Of a stretch of DNA of 64,000 nucleotides, positions 62,301 through 64,000 are shown one piece after another. The stretch covers positions 29,322,001 through 29,386,000 of the forward strand of contig NC_084891.1 of NCBI RefSeq assembly GCF_958979055.1, given 5' to 3'. How positions within the stretch are numbered: the first letter of the stretch is position 1; each line of letters opens with the position of its first letter. The DNA is from Alnus glutinosa (lineage: Eukaryota; Streptophyta; Magnoliopsida; Fagales; Betulaceae). Made by a program: the position numbers and the translations under genes. The notes under the pieces were generated by a model that saw nothing but the letters and a program-made list of their open reading frames with translations, ran no database searches and was not told the origin of the DNA.

Positions 62301-63222
62301 ACCAAATAGAGGGTTTTACACTGAAGAGGACACTACTAAGCATATCATAAAATTGGTCTAGTTATTGAACATAGGAAAGACATGAAGAGACTCAAGAGGC
62401 CAATGGATAATCAATTTGAATAAAATAATAATAAAGAAAGAAAAAGAACCGATGCACTCGATGTGATGTTTTTAAGTGTACGCAGAAGTATATGTATCAA
62501 ACCACCTTAGTGTATACATTTATTACAGGCACTTGTAAGTGAAGTATCAACTAATATGCTCTGTGTCCTATGTGCAAAAACCCAGCAATTTTGTGCATTA
62601 GAAAATGTTGAGTGCTTATCGACAACTTTCCACGTAGAAAGTAAAGAGAAAGCGAAAAGGGAGCAAATTTCACATCAGATAAAGCTAACCACCTAGTGCA
62701 AATTCCTCGAGACCTCCTTCATGTTTCTCAAGAAGGGTTTTCTGATCAATGTATCTCTTCACTCTACATGTGAAGTGATCTCTATATGGTTCCAAGCCTG
62801 GATCAATCCTCAGGATACCAATATCATCTGTGTCTTCCTCAGAGGATGTCATTGTTGCACTGTCATCTGTTACAAGAGCTGAGATCGTGGAACTGTGCTG
62901 CGCCTAGAGAAGAAAATGCACCAGATCACAGCTTATATTCGTGCAATAAACTCAAAAATAATAGTTTCACAGGAAGAATATCTTAACCTCCATGTGTAAT
63001 GAAAAAATGGTAAGGACCATACACAAGTACCAAACTTCTTTGAAATAAGAGAAATGCTAGGCTCTGATGCACAAAAATCCATGTTAGAAATGTTGAACGT
63101 ACCCTCCTGTATATTGAAATTCTTGATGGAAAAAGGAAGGTTGGGTGCTCAAGCAATTTTTGAGACCCACAGGCCACTCCAATTCGTTGTTGCTTGGCAA
63201 GATGTCGGTTATTTCTTGATGT
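56399..63222 (-). CDS. SBE1: Starch branching enzyme I (class B, GH13), exons 2-14
   Basis: Makes alpha-1,6 branches in amylopectin in plastids by cutting and re-joining alpha-1,4 chains. Thirteen exons on the minus strand: 63103-63222, 62693-62903, 62216-62285, 61608-61877, 60396-61302, 60033-60149, 59636-59698, 59240-59347, 58152-58253, 57297-57364, 57071-57152, 56832-56948, 56399-56629, giving 821 residues. The first exon here is the end of a transit peptide ([15 protein letters not shown]). The start exon was not found. CBM48 ([20 protein letters not shown]) is followed by the GH13 barrel with [15 protein letters not shown] (nucleophile Asp), VIAEDVSG (acid Glu) and AESHDQ. Words such as [20 protein letters not shown] mark class B (SBE I), not SBE II. 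The tail is acidic and then Ala/Lys-rich ([13 protein letters not shown]). Confidence 0.95.
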
Positions 63223-63889
63223 CTGTAACAACAACCAAAATAAGTGAACCATTGATAATCCTTTTGAGCATATGGAAAAGACATAAAGGTGCACAAGCTG
63301 CATAATGTGAAATACCAGGCAAGAAAACTACAATACTGAAATGTAAGTATAATAGACTCACAAGTTTTTAGTATTCATAAGGTTTTATGATATGCAACCC
63401 CTTGTTCTATATACCCACAGCTAGAGTTAGGTATTCATTTGGATGATTTCTCAGTTTCTATGCACTTCTTTAATCTCACAAATTCAGTTATACGCTCATT
63501 ATAATGAACCAAATATATATATCCTGAAGAGAGAGGAAAGCTAATTCTTGGATGGGCTCAAGGCCCAAAACCAAGGCAATAGGATGATTCTAGTTCATTC
63601 AACTGATATAAATGACTCTTAAATATATCTTGCCATGCTCATATGGCTCTCACTCATCTAATTCATCCAATTTTTGTTATGAAGTATTTTCAGAGTTCTT
63701 TAATCCCAAAATAAAATTGCCAATTAAACAAACCCAGCAGAAGAACTACATTGCTACTTAAATTAAAATTACATCAACAATAACATAACAGAAAGAATCC
63801 ATTATTTTAATTAAACCCGCGATCAAATACATAAACAAGAGGCAACCAATTACATCAAATATGAGAAAGGGCACTGTTAGTCAAACTGA
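63223..63889. other. SBE1 first-intron or upstream DNA
   Basis: Should be SBE1 intron 1 or contain its start exon. I could not find a transit-peptide-like frame with a good donor here. A minus-strand frame runs on upstream of exon 2 to Met at 63303 (MQLVHLYVFSI) without a stop, but it crosses a good acceptor (GTTGTTACAG) and looks like intron read-through. Confidence 0.4.
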
Positions 63890-64000
63890 TCAATCTAAAT
63901 CAGACAGGCCTTTACTAGAAACAATAGCATGATTTCTAGTATGAACTACATAGGCATCCATCTCACAGAATTCTAGCCACTCGTTTGCCACTCCCAAAGC
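63890..64000 (-). CDS. Possible 3' end of an unidentified gene, cut by the window edge
   Basis: A minus-strand frame is open from the window edge for 36 codons (ALGVANEWLEFCEMDAYVV and on to SSKGLSDLD) and ends in TGA at 63890-63892. The composition looks protein-like, and AT-rich, UTR-like DNA follows. I do not recognise it. It could be the last exon of the next gene, or chance. If real, the SBE1 start exon must lie between 63223 and 63889 or the two genes overlap. Confidence 0.3.
   Translation of the reverse strand, partial: ALGVANEWLEFCEMDAYVVHTRNHAIVSSKGLSDLD

Noticed and set aside
62983-63303. SBE1 starting at Met 63303
   Set aside because: The residues before exon 2 read like translated intron, and a good acceptor (GTTGTTACAG) lies just before the transit-peptide segment.

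Overview
The window is nuclear DNA from a flowering plant, most likely a woody rosid eudicot. The evidence is GT-AG introns, chloroplast, peroxisome and ER targeting signals, plant-specific gene families, and AT-rich intergenic DNA full of plant MITEs, LINEs and LTR elements. I cannot name the species from sequence alone. No tRNA, rRNA or CRISPR array was found.

Layout. 1-15 kb: a PPR gene matching CRP1 (+, four exons, 1233-5210) converges on an eleven-exon M14 zinc carboxypeptidase gene (-, 6843-12549). 15-22 kb: a young non-autonomous LTR retrotransposon with a 21-copy hairpin repeat array (15441-17952), a broken BAHD acyltransferase gene (-, 18786-19866) and a GC-rich palindromic element. 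23.5-27.9 kb: a two-exon peroxisomal acyl-activating enzyme gene, AAE1 (-), whose 2.7-kb intron holds two retroposed insertions. 28-47 kb: mostly repeats, with one short unrecognised basic protein gene (+, 35825-36578), a scrap of a CYP96 gene at 38.4 kb, a foldback element, a dead L1 LINE split by an hAT-type element (40.6-44.3 kb) and a Copia remnant. 47.7-49.3 kb: a CYP96A/MAH1-like cytochrome P450 (+, two exons). 52-55.4 kb: DPM1 (-, eight exons). 56.4-63.2 kb: class B starch branching enzyme SBE1 (-, exons 2-14; the first coding exon was not found). A 36-codon open end of another possible reading frame touches the right edge.

The intact genes do not form one pathway. They cover chloroplast RNA processing and translation (CRP1), secretory-pathway peptide processing (carboxypeptidase), peroxisomal acyl-CoA formation (AAE1), wax alkane oxidation (CYP96), ER glycosylation and GPI precursor supply (DPM1), and starch branching in plastids (SBE1). 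What links them is position. From memory, CRP1 and the carboxypeptidase are adjacent in Arabidopsis (At5g42310/At5g42320), and AAE1 and DPM1 are near neighbours there (At1g20560/At1g20575), so the window seems to join two old gene blocks.

All exon maps were built by hand. For every multi-exon gene the exon lengths sum to an open frame with GT-AG borders. I did not find a convincing new biological system. The items most worth a second look are the hairpin array inside the LTR element, the unknown KEN-box protein, the 0.9-kb insert in the AAE1 intron, and the gene relics.
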